From NCBI GenBank assembly GCA_037693485.1, contig CM075346.1, positions 17,389,501 to 17,453,500 on the forward strand: 64,000 nt of DNA, read 5' to 3'. Positions 1-10,091 of the stretch are shown piece after piece. Source of the DNA: Kitagawia praeruptora (taxonomy: Eukaryota > Streptophyta > Magnoliopsida > Apiales > Apiaceae). Both the position numbers and the translations under genes were made by a program. The notes under the pieces were generated by a model that was given only the letters and a program-made list of their open reading frames with translations, was not told the origin of the DNA and did no database searches. Positions within the stretch are counted from its first letter, which is position 1; each line of letters begins with the position of its first letter.

Positions 1-1610
1 CTATAGCCGTGTAACTTGGGTGTATCTTTTGGAAAGGAAGTCTGATTACTTGGATACATTAAAGAAGTTTGCAAACTATGTTGAAAACCAATTCAAAGAG
101 AAGTTGCAGATAGTTCGTTCAGATAATGCATTAGAGTTTGCAGATGGGGAATGTGTTGACTATTTCACAAAGGAGGGTATTGTACACCAAAAGGCTTGTA
201 CCTACACACCCCAGCAAAATGCTAGGGTGGAAAGAAAACATAGGCAAATATTGGAAGTAGCACGTGCTCTGCGTTTTCAATCAGGCTTGGCTCTAAGTTT
301 CTGGGGAGACTGTGTGTTAACAGCAACGCACATCATTAACCGGTTACCACACTCAGCACTCAAGTTTGAGGTGCCTTACGAGAAACTCACTGGGAAGAAA
401 GTCGAATATGATGATTTGAAGGTATTTGGGTGTTTGACATTGGTCTACAATTCGACACATGGAACAGACAAGTTTGCTGCAAGGGGAATTCCATGTGTGT
501 TCATTGGATACCCAGCAAATACTAAAGGTTATAGAGTGCTAAACCTTGCAACGATGCAGCCTTTCGTCTCAAGGCATGTGATTTTCCATGAAAATATCTT
601 CCCTCTGAACAAGAATACAGAAAAGCCATACATGAAGCCTCTACCAGTAGACATGCCTCACACTGACAGGCTGGCCTATGAAGAAGGAGGGTCACTTGAA
701 AATGAGGAAGGCACTGACAATGAAATGGAGGAAGAAACATTGGATGATGCAAACGGAGATATGAACGGTGATGATGCACATGAAACAGTTCCAAGGCGTT
801 CAACACGAGTAACACATAAGCCAAGATGGATGATTGACTTTGTAACACCACGCTCAAATCAAGCTATGAGTGTGAATGCTGTGGCACCTCAACTAGTCAG
901 TCAAAAATTCAACTGCTTTCTGGTGGCAATCACACCCCAGATAGACCCTCTGTACTTTGATCAAGCTGTGAAGTCTCAACACTGGATTGAGGCCATGAAT
1001 GCAGAACTAGAAGCCTTGGAAGGCAATGGCACCTGGGAAGTGACAACACTACCACCCAACAGAAAATCAATTGGGTGCAGGTGGGTTTACAAAACGAAAT
1101 TCAAAGCAGATGGAACTGTTGACAAATATAAGGCACGTCTAGTTGTCTTAGGCTACAAACAGACATATGGAATCGATTATGTAGAGACTTTCGCTCCAGT
1201 GGCAAAAATGGCCACTGTGAGAGCATTACTGGCAGTTGCAGCAATGAAAGATTGGGAGGTGCATCAACTGGACGTCTCAAATGCATTCCTGAATGGGGAT
1301 TTAAATGAGGTGATCTATATGGACCTGCCACAGGGGTATACTGGTAAAGGGAGCAGAGTTAATGTGAAAGGAGTCATTGGAGGCGGCATAAACAAGCAGT
1401 TAGTGTGCAGGCTAATCAAGGCATTATATGGCCTGCGACAAGCATCCAGGCAGTGGCATCTAAAGTTGTCAATAACTCTTACTTCCATGGGATTCCTACT
1501 CTCAAGTGGCAGACATTCTTACCAAGCCATTACCAGTCAAGCAACACAATCATCTACTGCACAAGTTTGGAGTCTCGGCTAACACCTCCACTCCACTTGA
1601 GGGGGAGTAA
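1..1610 (+). pseudogene. Ty1/copia pol fragment (integrase core, RT) with internal deletion
   Basis: The frame is already open at base 2, so the protein enters from outside the window. It shows the integrase core (VRSDNALEF with a catalytic Asp, then PQQNARVERKHRQ with the catalytic Glu), an acidic linker, and the N-terminal half of a copia reverse transcriptase (CRWVYKTKF, VHQLDVSNAFLNGDL, ALYGLRQASRQWH). Right after TSMGF the frame stops making sense. From 1503 another frame reads QVADILTKPLPVKQ and runs to a TAA at 1608-1610, which is the extreme C-terminus of copia RNase H. The YVDD part of RT and most of RNase H are therefore deleted and the joint is out of frame. The annotated-looking stop at 1582 is an artefact of that joint. 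The copy cannot be autonomous. Confidence 0.9.
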
Positions 1611-1980
1611 TGAAGATTGTGGATCGAAGCAGTGCAACATGGAGATGGTGCACCTGAATGCATTGCATGGTCATGGACCCATCTAGTTTTATCTCTTTAA
1701 GTCCTGTTTTATCTTTAGCCTAAGTACTCTTGTCCCTTCATGCAAGGTGGTAGAGTTCATTAATAAAGTTTGTCTAGTATGTCTAGTTGGTACTTTGTAA
1801 CAACTAGTTGTCCTTAGTTTGTTATCAAGAAGTGTAGTGTAGTGAGGGGATATATACCTCACAGTTGTAAGGTTGTTCTTTATGATGATAATCAAATAGT
1901 TCTAAGTTAAGTTCTTATCACATCCTCACTATTGCTTCTCCTACATAGTTGTCTTACGCTCATTATCAATTGTGTTTACA
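1611..1980 (+). repeat. 3' LTR of the left-edge copia element
   Basis: It starts TGAAGATTG directly after the pol stop and a purine run (GAGGGGGAG, 1599-1607) that is a good polypurine tract, and ends in TTTACA. A TATA-like TATATA lies at 1851-1856. The matching 5' LTR is outside the window, so the right boundary at 1980 rests only on the CA end and is approximate. Confidence 0.7.
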
Positions 1981-2304
1981 TATACGTATTTTTCAGATGT
2001 AGCCTTGAACAAATTTAAAACAATGATTGCAAAACATAATTTAGATAACATAAATTAGGATGTGAATATGTGATTGAAAAATAAAAATGCAAAGACAGCA
2101 TGGATTAATTAACAAGATATGCACATGAACAAATATAATCTAAACATAACTTCATTGATCCAGAAGACTGATAGTTACACCACATCAAAAGCAGATTCAT
2201 GACTAAAAACAAAATGCAAAGGACCTAATAGGCTTATACTTTCGACTATCAAGACATTTAATCAAACACTTTCGGAACATCATCTAAACATTCCATCAAA
2301 CAAT
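1981..2304. other. Spacer with the H2B 3' UTR
   Basis: AT-rich sequence between the copia LTR and the H2B stop. It must contain the H2B 3' UTR and polyadenylation region on the minus strand. I see no further gene and no clear polyadenylation signal. Confidence 0.6.
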
Positions 2305-2733
2305 TTAAGAGCTAGTAAACTTAGTAACCGCCTTAGTCCCCTCCGAAACGGCGTGCTTGGCCAATTCACCAGGGAGGACGAGCCTGACAGCAGTCTGAAT
2401 CTCGCGAGAAGTGATGGTAGGCTTCTTGTTGTACCTGGCTAGCTTCGAAGACTCCTGACCAAGCTTCTCGAAGATATCGTTGATGAAGCTGTTCATTATT
2501 CCCATTGCCTTGCTGGAAATACCTATATCTGGATGAACCTGCTTCAGCACCTTGAAGATATATATCTTGTATGTCTCCACGCTCTTCTTGCTTCTCTTCT
2601 TCTTCTTGTCAACGGCGCCTGCGCCAGCTTCTTTAGGGAGCTTCTTGCCGGCCTTGGGCTTCTTCTCTGCCGCAGATTTCTCGGCGGCGACTGGCTTCTT
2701 CTCGGCCGGCTTCTTCTCTGCTTTGGGAGCCAT
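2305..2733 (-). CDS. Histone H2B
   Basis: An intact, intronless 142-codon ORF encoding a core histone that pairs with H2A in the nucleosome. The N-terminal tail (about residues 1-50) is built of AEKKPAEKKP-type lysine/alanine/proline repeats typical of plant H2B. The histone fold follows, with SVETYKIYIFKVLKQVHPD, ISSKAMGIMNSFINDIFEK, ARYNKKPTITSREIQTAVRL and the C-terminal helix LAKHAVSEGTKAVTKFTSS. The Lys in AVTKFTSS sits where plant H2B is monoubiquitinated (family knowledge). Length and order match plant H2B (about 140-150 residues). The start is the first ATG after a short leader. It is the only gene in the window with no sign of decay, so it is probably functional. Confidence 0.97.
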   Translation of the reverse strand: MAPKAEKKPAEKKPVAAEKSAAEKKPKAGKKLPKEAGAGAVDKKKKRSKKSVETYKIYIFKVLKQVHPDIGISSKAMGIMNSFINDIFEKLGQESSKLARYNKKPTITSREIQTAVRLVLPGELAKHAVSEGTKAVTKFTSS

Positions 2734-2940
2734 TTGTTGAGAACTAGGGTTTCAAATTTGGGGGAGTTTACAGAATTGATCGCTATAGAGTAAAATGAGA
2801 AAGGGAGATTTGAATATGTGAGGAGCAAGTGTATGCTAGGAGTAGAATTTATATTGTTCGGGGAATTGATGTGATTGGATGTGAAGGGTGGACGCGGATC
2901 AGTGACATGGCAACATCTGAGACCGTTGATTTTCAATAGT
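2734..2940 (-). promoter_or_regulatory. H2B promoter and 5' leader
   Basis: Reading upstream of the H2B ATG on the minus strand: an AT-rich leader, a TATA-like element (AATATAAATT, 2846-2855), a CCAAT box (2874-2878) and, at 2893-2900, CGCGGATC on the plus strand. CGCGGATC is the plant histone octamer linked to S-phase expression (established knowledge). An AACGG core lies at 2922-2928 on the minus strand; its role as a cell-cycle site is only a possibility. Spacing puts the transcription start near 2820. Confidence 0.75.
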
Positions 2941-2993
2941 TCGCTGTGCGAAGTTGAGGGCTTGGATGCTCACAAGTTACAACTTACACGCCC

Positions 2994-3248
2994 ATGGTAA
3001 CCGATGCTAAAACACTCGCGGACGCCTGCAAAAATGCTCAGGGACGTACCTACTTTCATTCCATGGTTTTGAGTTGTGTTGATTTGTTTAAGCACTATGA
3101 TGAAGTGCTAGTCGAATTTGTTCATAGGTCTGCGAATGAAGTGGCTCATAAATTAGCAAGGGCCGTTCATTCTATGTCAGGCATTCAGGAGTGGATTGAT
3201 TCCGCTCCGGAGTTTATTTCCGATGTAATGATTTTTGATTCAATTTGA
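2994..3248 (+). pseudogene. RNase H domain remnant of a plant LINE (RVT_3 type)
   Basis: The frame reads TDAKTLADACKNAQG, VLVEFVHRSANEVAHKLARA and SGIQEWIDSAPEFISDV. This is the C-terminal half of the RNase H-like domain found at the end of plant non-LTR retrotransposons and their derivatives. The second catalytic Asp (TDAK) and the closing NEVAHKLA motif are visible; the first half of the domain and all of RT are missing. The stop is followed 23 bases later by a run of 14 A (3272-3285), as expected of a 5'-truncated LINE copy. I could not find a clear target-site duplication, so a decayed host paralogue of such a domain is an alternative. Confidence 0.75.
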
Positions 3249-3271
3249 ATACAAGCAAGTACGTTTACTTC

Positions 3272-3285
3272 AAAAAAAAAAAAAA
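3272..3285 (+). repeat. A-tract, candidate LINE tail
   Basis: Fourteen consecutive A just downstream of the RNase H remnant stop, the position of a poly(A) tail in a retroposed LINE end. Confidence 0.6.
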
Positions 3286-3344
3286 CCCGTACATGCACAG
3301 TTTCTTTTATAATTTTTTTGTTAGATTTTAATTTGAAAAAATGT

Positions 3345-3735
3345 TATTGTAAATATTTTCTTTTATATTTTAAGTTTTTTTTCCCTCATATTTTAATGAT
3401 AAATCATTATATTATAATATATTACTAATTTTTAAAGGATATATGTGATTTTTTAATAATTATTATTAAATTTGTTGATTAGTATTTTGTTAATATTATT
3501 ATTTTTTTATTTATATTTTTGTATTTGAAAGTGATTTTTAAAAAAATGGGTGGTATTACGTGGTTATTCTATGTGTTTTGATTGTTAGTTATTTTTGTTT
3601 TATATTTTTTTTTTGTATAAAATTATATTTAGATTGTATATTAAATTATTATTTTGGGTTTATAGTTTTATTTAATTATTTTTGGTGTTTAATAAAAATA
3701 TATTTGGATTCTCTTTGTATATATATATATATATA
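3345..3735. repeat. Direct repeat, left copy (AT-rich, about 390 bp)
   Basis: Very AT-rich sequence that recurs at about 4985-5395 with small indels. Shared landmarks are TTTTAATGATAAATCATT, GGGTGGTATTACGTGGTTAT and TATTTGGATTCTCTTTG followed by a (TA)n run. No coding potential is supported; the short ORFs are chance products of AT-rich DNA. Confidence 0.85.
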
Positions 3736-4984
3736 TGTAACAGCCCGACTTTTCGGACTATTAATTCTAAATACGAAACTTAAATAAATAGAATTCTTTA
3801 TTCAAATAATCCAAATTAACGAAAATCAAAGCAACGGTCAAATTTCATATTCTAAAATCATCAAACCGGAGACGCAACTCCATAAATTCATCAATAAACA
3901 AGATCTGGCACTTAACAAAATATATTCTAATAGCACGATAAATCTTATCCAATAAATTGCATCAAATCACGTAACACGAAATTCACAAGTTCACATCCAC
4001 ATTCTCAATAAGCTTCCACAATGTACGAACCTGAAATATTATAAAAGAGTGAGCTACATAGCTCACCAAGATACAAATTAACTTACAAATATCCTCAAAA
4101 TCAGTGGGCGTTTTAATAAAACATAATTTCTCAAAATAATAATTTTTGAAAACTTTTTGCGAAAAATGATTCAACCCAAAGTTTATATTTCATAAATCCA
4201 GAATTTGAAACAGAATAGAATAGAAATTAGAACAAAAACAGAAACGAAATTCTTATAAATACCACAGTCTTGATCTACGGCCACACTTTGCTAGTGACCG
4301 GCATCTTATTCTTATTCTTTCGCCACACTTTGCCAGTGACCGGCATCTAAAGTTCAATAATTACGCGCCCTTAATAGGTATCTAAAGTTGCACACTTGTA
4401 CGCCTACTAAGGGTATCTAAGGCTAGTTCCGGAACTATAGCGTAAATTACGATCGGGTTCGAAACGTAGAGACTGGGTTCTAAAATCAAGTACTTATATC
4501 TTATAAAGTTCGAAACAGAATTCTTATATCTTATACGAAAATCGAAAACAAGAATCTTATATCTTATAGTATGAAAATCAAAAATTTCATAATCAAAATA
4601 TACTTTTTGGAAACTAAAAGTAAGTCAAAAAACACTTACCTCGAAGTCGATACTTAAAACCCAAAAATAACACGAACTGATTCTATAATTAATTATAATA
4701 AACAAGAGACCATTAATCATTCATTATGTGACAAATTTAGACATGCAAAATGAACAGGCAACCACTTCGCCACTTAAAAACAAACAGTCAGAGGCTTAAT
4801 AAATCAAGTCAAAAGAAATAAACAATTGGGTCATAAAATCAAACACACCCGACTTAATCTAAGTAGCAGTAGCATGTAAAATTTTAAAAAGAAAAGCTTA
4901 TTGACCTTCCTGTCTTTAACATAAATTAATAATTAACTAACTAGCTAATTGAATTCGCAATGGCCACCCTTTTAAATATTTTAA
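3736..4984 (-). mobile_element. LTR fragment (Ty3/gypsy type, 3' part)
   Basis: The left edge TGTAACAGCCCGAC reads on the minus strand as GTCGGGCTGTTACA, the same kind of LTR 3' end as in element D (GGGGCTGTTACA). Inside is a pair of 28-bp units (CCACACTTTG... at 4281 and 4323, period 42). No matching second LTR, primer site or ORF is present, and the right edge has no recognisable TG start. I call it a truncated solo LTR of a gypsy element. Confidence 0.55.
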
Positions 4985-5367
4985 TATTTAAAATATTTTC
5001 TTTTATATTTTAAGTTTTTTACCCACATATTTTAATGATAAATCATTGTATTATAACATATTACTATTTTTTAAAGGATATATGTGATTTTTTAATAATT
5101 ATTATTAAATTTGTTGATTAGTATTTTCTTAATATTATTATTATTTTTATTTATATTTTTGTATTTGAAAGTGATTTTTAAAAGGTGATTTTAAAAAAAA
5201 TGGGTGGTATTACGTGGTTATTCTATGTGTTTTGATTGTTAGTTATTTTAGTTTTATATTTTTTTTTATAAAATTATATTTAGATTGTATATTAAATTAT
5301 TATTTTGGGTTTATAGTTTTATTTAATTATTTTTTGGTGTTTAATAAAAATATATTTGGATTCTCTT

Positions 5368-5395
<28 letters not shown>
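4985..5395. repeat. Direct repeat, right copy, ending in a (TA)n microsatellite
   Basis: Second copy of the 3345-3735 sequence, with a longer (TA)n run at about 5370-5405. It contains an extra GTGATTTTAAAA duplication near 5170-5195. Confidence 0.85.
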
Positions 5396-5410
<15 letters not shown>

Positions 5411-5756
5411 TATATGCAAACTTATCTTGTTAAAAACAATTATGTGAACTTTTAATAATAATATTGAAGTTTTTAAACATTCGTTTTGTATTTGTTTTTT
5501 TATTTTAGTATATTTTATACGGTGTTAGTATTATTTCGTGTAATTATTCTTTTTAATTTTTACATACGTGGTAGAATTTTTAAGATATTTTTGAACTTTT
5601 TTGAAAATATGTATGTTATTAAATTTTTTATTTGTTTGAATATGTATAGAATTTTTAAGGTATTTTTGAACTTCTTTGACTATGTGTGGTGTTCATTTTG
5701 TGTTTTTGTTTAGAGAAAGTTTAGGATGTTTTAGTTGTTTTATATTTAAATACTAT
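5396..5756. other. AT-rich spacer
   Basis: T-rich sequence with an imperfect internal repeat (TAGAATTTTTAAGRTATTTTTGAACTT at about 5572 and 5646). It ends in ACTAT, the presumed target-site duplication of element F. No gene is seen. Confidence 0.5.
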
Positions 5757-6199
5757 TGTCAGACTCAAATTATGCCTCGGACACACCAGCCTTCGGTATG
5801 CCAAGAACGGGTTTCAGTAGCTCCTGCAAAGAGAAGAATGTGAGGGAATTGCCCCCGATTCACCTCCGGTGTGAGAATCAGTAGAATGTAGTGGAAACGT
5901 AAACGTAAAGGCGCCTATGTAAACCAATGTATTTCAGAGTGTGTGTGATTGTCTTTTTCACCTGACAATTGAGTCTATTTATATTGTGTCTAGGAGTAGT
6001 ACCGTTGATGGTTCTCTTGATTCTCAGTTATGGAGGGCAATAAATGGCAAGGCGTTACACTGACAACGGTCGACCGTTTTTAGCGACTTCAGCTGGGCTG
6101 TTCGGGTGGGCCTGATCTATTCATATGGTTCCAACGGTTAGTAAGCCCAAAGGCTTATTGGATTGGCCCCCAAAGGCTTATAAGATCGGCCCTCTAACA
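5757..6199 (-). repeat. F 3' LTR
   Basis: 443 bp, TG...CA on the plus strand. On the minus strand the purine-rich AAGCCCGGGGACA (6200-6212) immediately precedes it and is the likely polypurine tract. A TATAAATAG box on the minus strand lies at 5975-5983. The flanking ACTAT is the expected 5-bp duplication, but its partner is outside the window. Confidence 0.85.
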
Positions 6200-6819
6200 T
6201 GTCCCCGGGCTTCGGTCGGTTTGAAAATAAGACCGAAGCCCATCTTGGCCGAAGAGTCTAGTCGATCGATATCTTTCCCTTGCAGGCGCGTCTTTTGAGG
6301 CAACAGTTGTATTCAATTTGCATCCTTTTTGTTTAAACGGTCCTCCACGTGTCATCATCTGGGACAGGGATATTGAACCGTCTACACATCTCAGCTTCAT
6401 TTCTGTATATATATTCACGTCCTTGTATATTGCTTACTCTATTTGCCTTCTGGATTCCTTTTGTGCGAGACCTCAGAGCAATCAACGTACTTTCAACGTC
6501 GACCACTCTCTTCAACAAGTAAGTCTGTTTCTGACGTATTTCTTTGCATATCTCTGATGTTTTTCTTTCAAAAGTACTTTTAGATAATGCATTTTAGTTT
6601 TCCCAATGTGTAAGGTCTCTTCGAGTGTCCGGTTTGTTTGTCTTGATTCTGAGTATAAGAACTTCTTTCGCCGTAGTCCCCCTTTTTCTTTGTCTTTTTC
6701 AATTCGTCGTTGGTCTATTCATACTCGGGGATTTCCTTCAGCTATAGTTTATAATTTGCTTTTTGTCTTTCTGTCCCCGAGTATTGGACTAACGACTCAC
6801 CTTTATTTTTCCAGATTCG
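6200..6819 (+). promoter_or_regulatory. Promoter and 5' UTR with intron of the antisense accessory gene, copy 1
   Basis: Plus-strand control region inside element F. It has a G-box CACGTG at 6346-6351 and TATATATA at 6406-6413. A leader follows, then a 5' splice site GTAAGT at 6519 and a 3' site TTTTTCCAG ending at 6814, six bases before the ATG of the accessory ORF. The layout is that of a plant RNA polymerase II gene pointing against its host element. Confidence 0.6.
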
Positions 6820-8650
6820 ATGGCAAACCCTGAAACAGGTCCTTCGGGTCATGCCGTGGGCCATGTTCCGGCTTTGCTGTTTGAGGATGGCACCGTATAT
6901 GCTGCCGCCAATCAATCGTCTGTTTTGAAACAAGAAGATTTAAATACTTTTAGGGTCAAATTCGATTTTCCCAAAGGTTATCGTTGTTTTCTTCCCGATT
7001 CTACCGATCGCATATACGATACTCCGGGCATATCAGTCAATGATCAACCTGAAGAGATTGCCACAGGTATATCGGAGACCGCTTTCGTATGTGGGCTCCG
7101 ATTTCCTTTGTTGCCCCTTATAAAGATTCTTTTAAGGGACATGGGTACTGCGATCGGTCAGCTAGACCCGAATAGCTTTATCCACATGAACGTTTTCCAG
7201 TACCGATGTTTGCAGCACGAAGTGCCTCCTTTGTCGGTTCTTTTCTGGCATCATTATGACTTTCGAAAGAATGCCAAGTCTCCAGTTTTTTATAACATTA
7301 CCCGAAGAGTGGTTCGTTCCGATTGGGCGGCCACTAACTCGAGCAATAAGAGGACGCACGACCATTGGTGCTATGTCACGGGCCCTGGTCTTCATAGATT
7401 TTCGGAGTGGAAGGAAGTTGAGACGGATAGGGTCAAGCTTAAAGCTCTTTTCGAAGAGGAGAAGCTTCTTTACCGAAAGCTAAATAACCCCTTAGTTCCT
7501 GATAACAAACTCCCCTTGTCCACTACTAGAGATGGGGGTTGGCTGAAGAACATGATGGGTACTTTTAGTATTATTTTACTTCTTCGTCTCATATTTTTTA
7601 ATAACTGACCTCCTTTTACTGTTTTTCTTTCAGTGTCTGCAGCGGCCGATATGAGGAGGAGAGCGGCCGAAAGGAAGGCCTTGTTAGCTGGTGGCCCCGG
7701 GAGCACTTCTCAAGGGAATGTTGCATCGACTCCACAATAGGTAGAGGCTTCCCTATCAGCGCAAGAAAGTACGCCAATGCAGACCGAAAGGGTAGAGATT
7801 CCAACCAGTAATACTGTTGCTGTGATCCCTTCGGAATCTCTCGTATTGGACGGAAACAAATCCGAGAAGAAGAGGAGAACCGATGATTCAATTCCTATCT
7901 TGAGGACTTATCGTCCTTCCTAGGGTGTCGTAGATACTGACTCTTTCGGTGCTCCTGCCCCGAAGCCTGCTAAGGAATTATGTCAAGACTTATGTAGTTC
8001 TTTTATTCTTTCGGCCGATCGCTTGGTTTATGATGCAGCTCCTACTATGGAGGCTTGCGAGAACATGCTTGGGCACCTCAGTTTGGTAAGTTTCCTTCAA
8101 CATACTTTATTTTACATATACATTTTTCTCTTTCTTTGACTTGATGCTTTTTGTGGTGCATTTTCAGGCCGTTCCTTGGGCCGCAACTGTGACCGAAAAG
8201 GTCAAAGATTAGGTCGCCATCATCCGGGGGTTTAATGCAGAGATTGGTTCCTTAAAGGATAAGGTGAATCCTTTGGAGAACCAGGTAAAGAAGCTTGAGG
8301 ATCTTCTGGCGGAGTCTCAGCGAAAAGAAGGCCTTCTCCAGCAAGAGAAGAATGATCTCATCCTTCGGAATGACACCCTGATTGGGGAGAAGCAAAAGCT
8401 GACCGAAGACAAGGAGGTCGATCGATTGGAGCTACGCCGTTTGAGGAAGGAACTAAAGAAGGCGAGGAAGACCATCTCCCGATCCGAAGATAGGGGTTTT
8501 GCAGTGGGATATAATGATGCTGTCATTGTTGCTCACAAGGCAGGTTTTGACTATAAGCAATTCCTTTTCAACCCTGAAGATGATCCAGTCCTTCGTCCGG
8601 AGGCGCCCGATGTACCTTTGGTTGTTTCCTCCGATCCCGATTCAGAATAA
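6820..8650 (+). pseudogene. Antisense accessory gene of F, copy 1 (putative gypsy-type transposon domain plus coiled coil)
   Basis: Three exons can be drawn: 6820-7558, 7634-8085 and 8168-8650, each joined by clean GT...AG sites; the phase of both introns is shared with copy 2. Exon 1 carries LRFPLLPLIKILLRDM, GQLDPNSFIHMNVFQYRC and LFWHHYDF, which I match to the plant 'putative gypsy type transposon' domain (Transposase_28) typical of Tat antisense ORFs. Exon 2 has a basic RRRAAERKA segment. Exon 3 is a long heptad-type coiled coil with an acidic tail ending DPDSE. Three in-frame TAG codons (7738, 7921, 8209) break it, and copy 2 has CAG at the third place. Biochemical function is unknown. 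Confidence 0.8.
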
Positions 8651-9180
8651 GTAGTTTGTGATTTTTTGTAATGAACTTATGCCTTCGGGCTTATGATGTA
8701 ATTTTGCTTTCGGGGCTGCAGTGTATTCTTGCCTTCGGGCTTATTTTTGCTGGATTTCCTTTAAGTTTTTGCTCCATGATTGATTAATTCCAGAATAACT
8801 TTCTCCCAGTAATTTTCTAAGTATTAATGAATCATATCTGAAATATGTTGTATGCATTTCTCAATAATTCCGGTATTCAAAAATATATTCGAAAATCACT
8901 TACTTGGAATAACTTTCGGAAATTCTGTGTTTCGGGCGAAATCACTTCGGGATTGTTCATCCTTGCAATTTTTTTATTAGTATTAAGTCTCTTCGGACTC
9001 ACCTCTTTGGATGGACATTGTCTTGTGTTGCCCCCGAGTCGTAGTTCGGCCGAAGGTTTTTTTTTCGGTTTTGGGCGAATCATGCCTCCCGAAGACCTTT
9101 GGGTCGAACTGGGACTTCACTGCTTGTGCCATCTCAAATATTTTCTCCCTCAAAAAAAAAAATTGAATGTGGAGACTCTT
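8651..9180 (+). other. 3' region of accessory gene copy 1
   Basis: Noncoding. It holds repeated GCCTTCGGGCTTAT motifs, and 8905-9110 is clearly homologous to 16990-17140 downstream of copy 2 (shared TTGCCCCCGAGTCG, GTTCGGCCGAAGGTTT, GGGCGAATYATGCCTCCCGA). This homology marks a tandem duplication of gene plus tail. Confidence 0.75.
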
Positions 9181-9501
9181 AGTATTTCCCCCCATTTAAT
9201 GGCAGTTTGACCGCTCCTTCCTTGGGAGACACGTGCCTTGATCTTAGGCTGAGGTTGTTCAAGCGGCACTTCATCAGGGCCGTCAATGTCTTTTATAAAT
9301 ATATGCTTTCAATCATAGGTCATTCCATCTTTTATCTCGCTCAAAATTTCTCCATCCTTTCCATGATTTCTATTAAACTCCAGTTTCTTCCAACTCATCT
9401 TGCGGATAATCAGTAAGTGTGTTCTGATGTTGTTTCCTTCATCGTGATATGTGGTTGATTTGATTATTTGTAGCGACTAACACTTTTTCTTTTTGTTCTA
9501 G
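9181..9501 (+). promoter_or_regulatory. Promoter-like region of accessory gene copy 2
   Basis: A G-box CACGTG (9230-9235) and TATAAATA (9294-9301) in the same relative order as before copy 1. They are followed by a GTAAGT donor at about 9412 and the acceptor TTTGTTCTAG at 9501. The intron now leads straight into the second coding exon, so the first coding exon and one intron half on each side seem to have been deleted. Confidence 0.55.
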
Positions 9502-10091
9502 TGTCGAGTCGATCAGAAATGAGGAGGAGAGTAGCGGAGCGACGTGCTAGGAATGCATCAACTGCTGGTTCTTCCGTTCCTCTTTCCTCCCCGAAGGATG
9601 ATCTTCCGAGCATCTCAGAGAAGAAAAGCCGTGTTGAGGGCACGGAGTTTAATAAAAACTCTTATCGGCCTTCATGGGCTGTGATGGAATCAGATTCCTT
9701 TGGATCTCCTGCTTAGGCGGCTTCAAAGAAGATTGATGGGGATCTGTGCCAGTCCTTCATTCTTGCGAAGGACCGTTCCCTTTATGATGCTACTGATACA
9801 GCCGAAGCTACTGCCAATCTTTTGGGGCATCTTACTCTAGTAAGGAGTGTTTTTCTCATTGAATTTGTTCTTGTCTTATACATGGTTTTTAATTCACCTT
9901 TTTTTCCAGGCTACCCCTTGGGCCGCTTCTGTATCCGAGAAGGTGAAGGATCAGGATATTCTGCTCTATCACCAAGGAAAGAAGATTCCTTCATTGAAGA
10001 AGGAAATCAAGGAGCTGAAGTCCAAGCTCTCTTCTGCTCGGGCCGAAAATGCTGAACTTCTCCAAGAGAATGATTCTTTGTGGCAGCAGAA

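Noticed and set aside
522..857. 111-codon minus-strand ORF over copia pol
   Set aside because: Shadow of the integrase-RT linker on the opposite strand.
2544..2936. 130-codon minus-strand ORF across the H2B promoter and start
   Set aside because: It runs through TATA and leader in another frame and copies the Lys-rich DNA of H2B out of frame; no domain.
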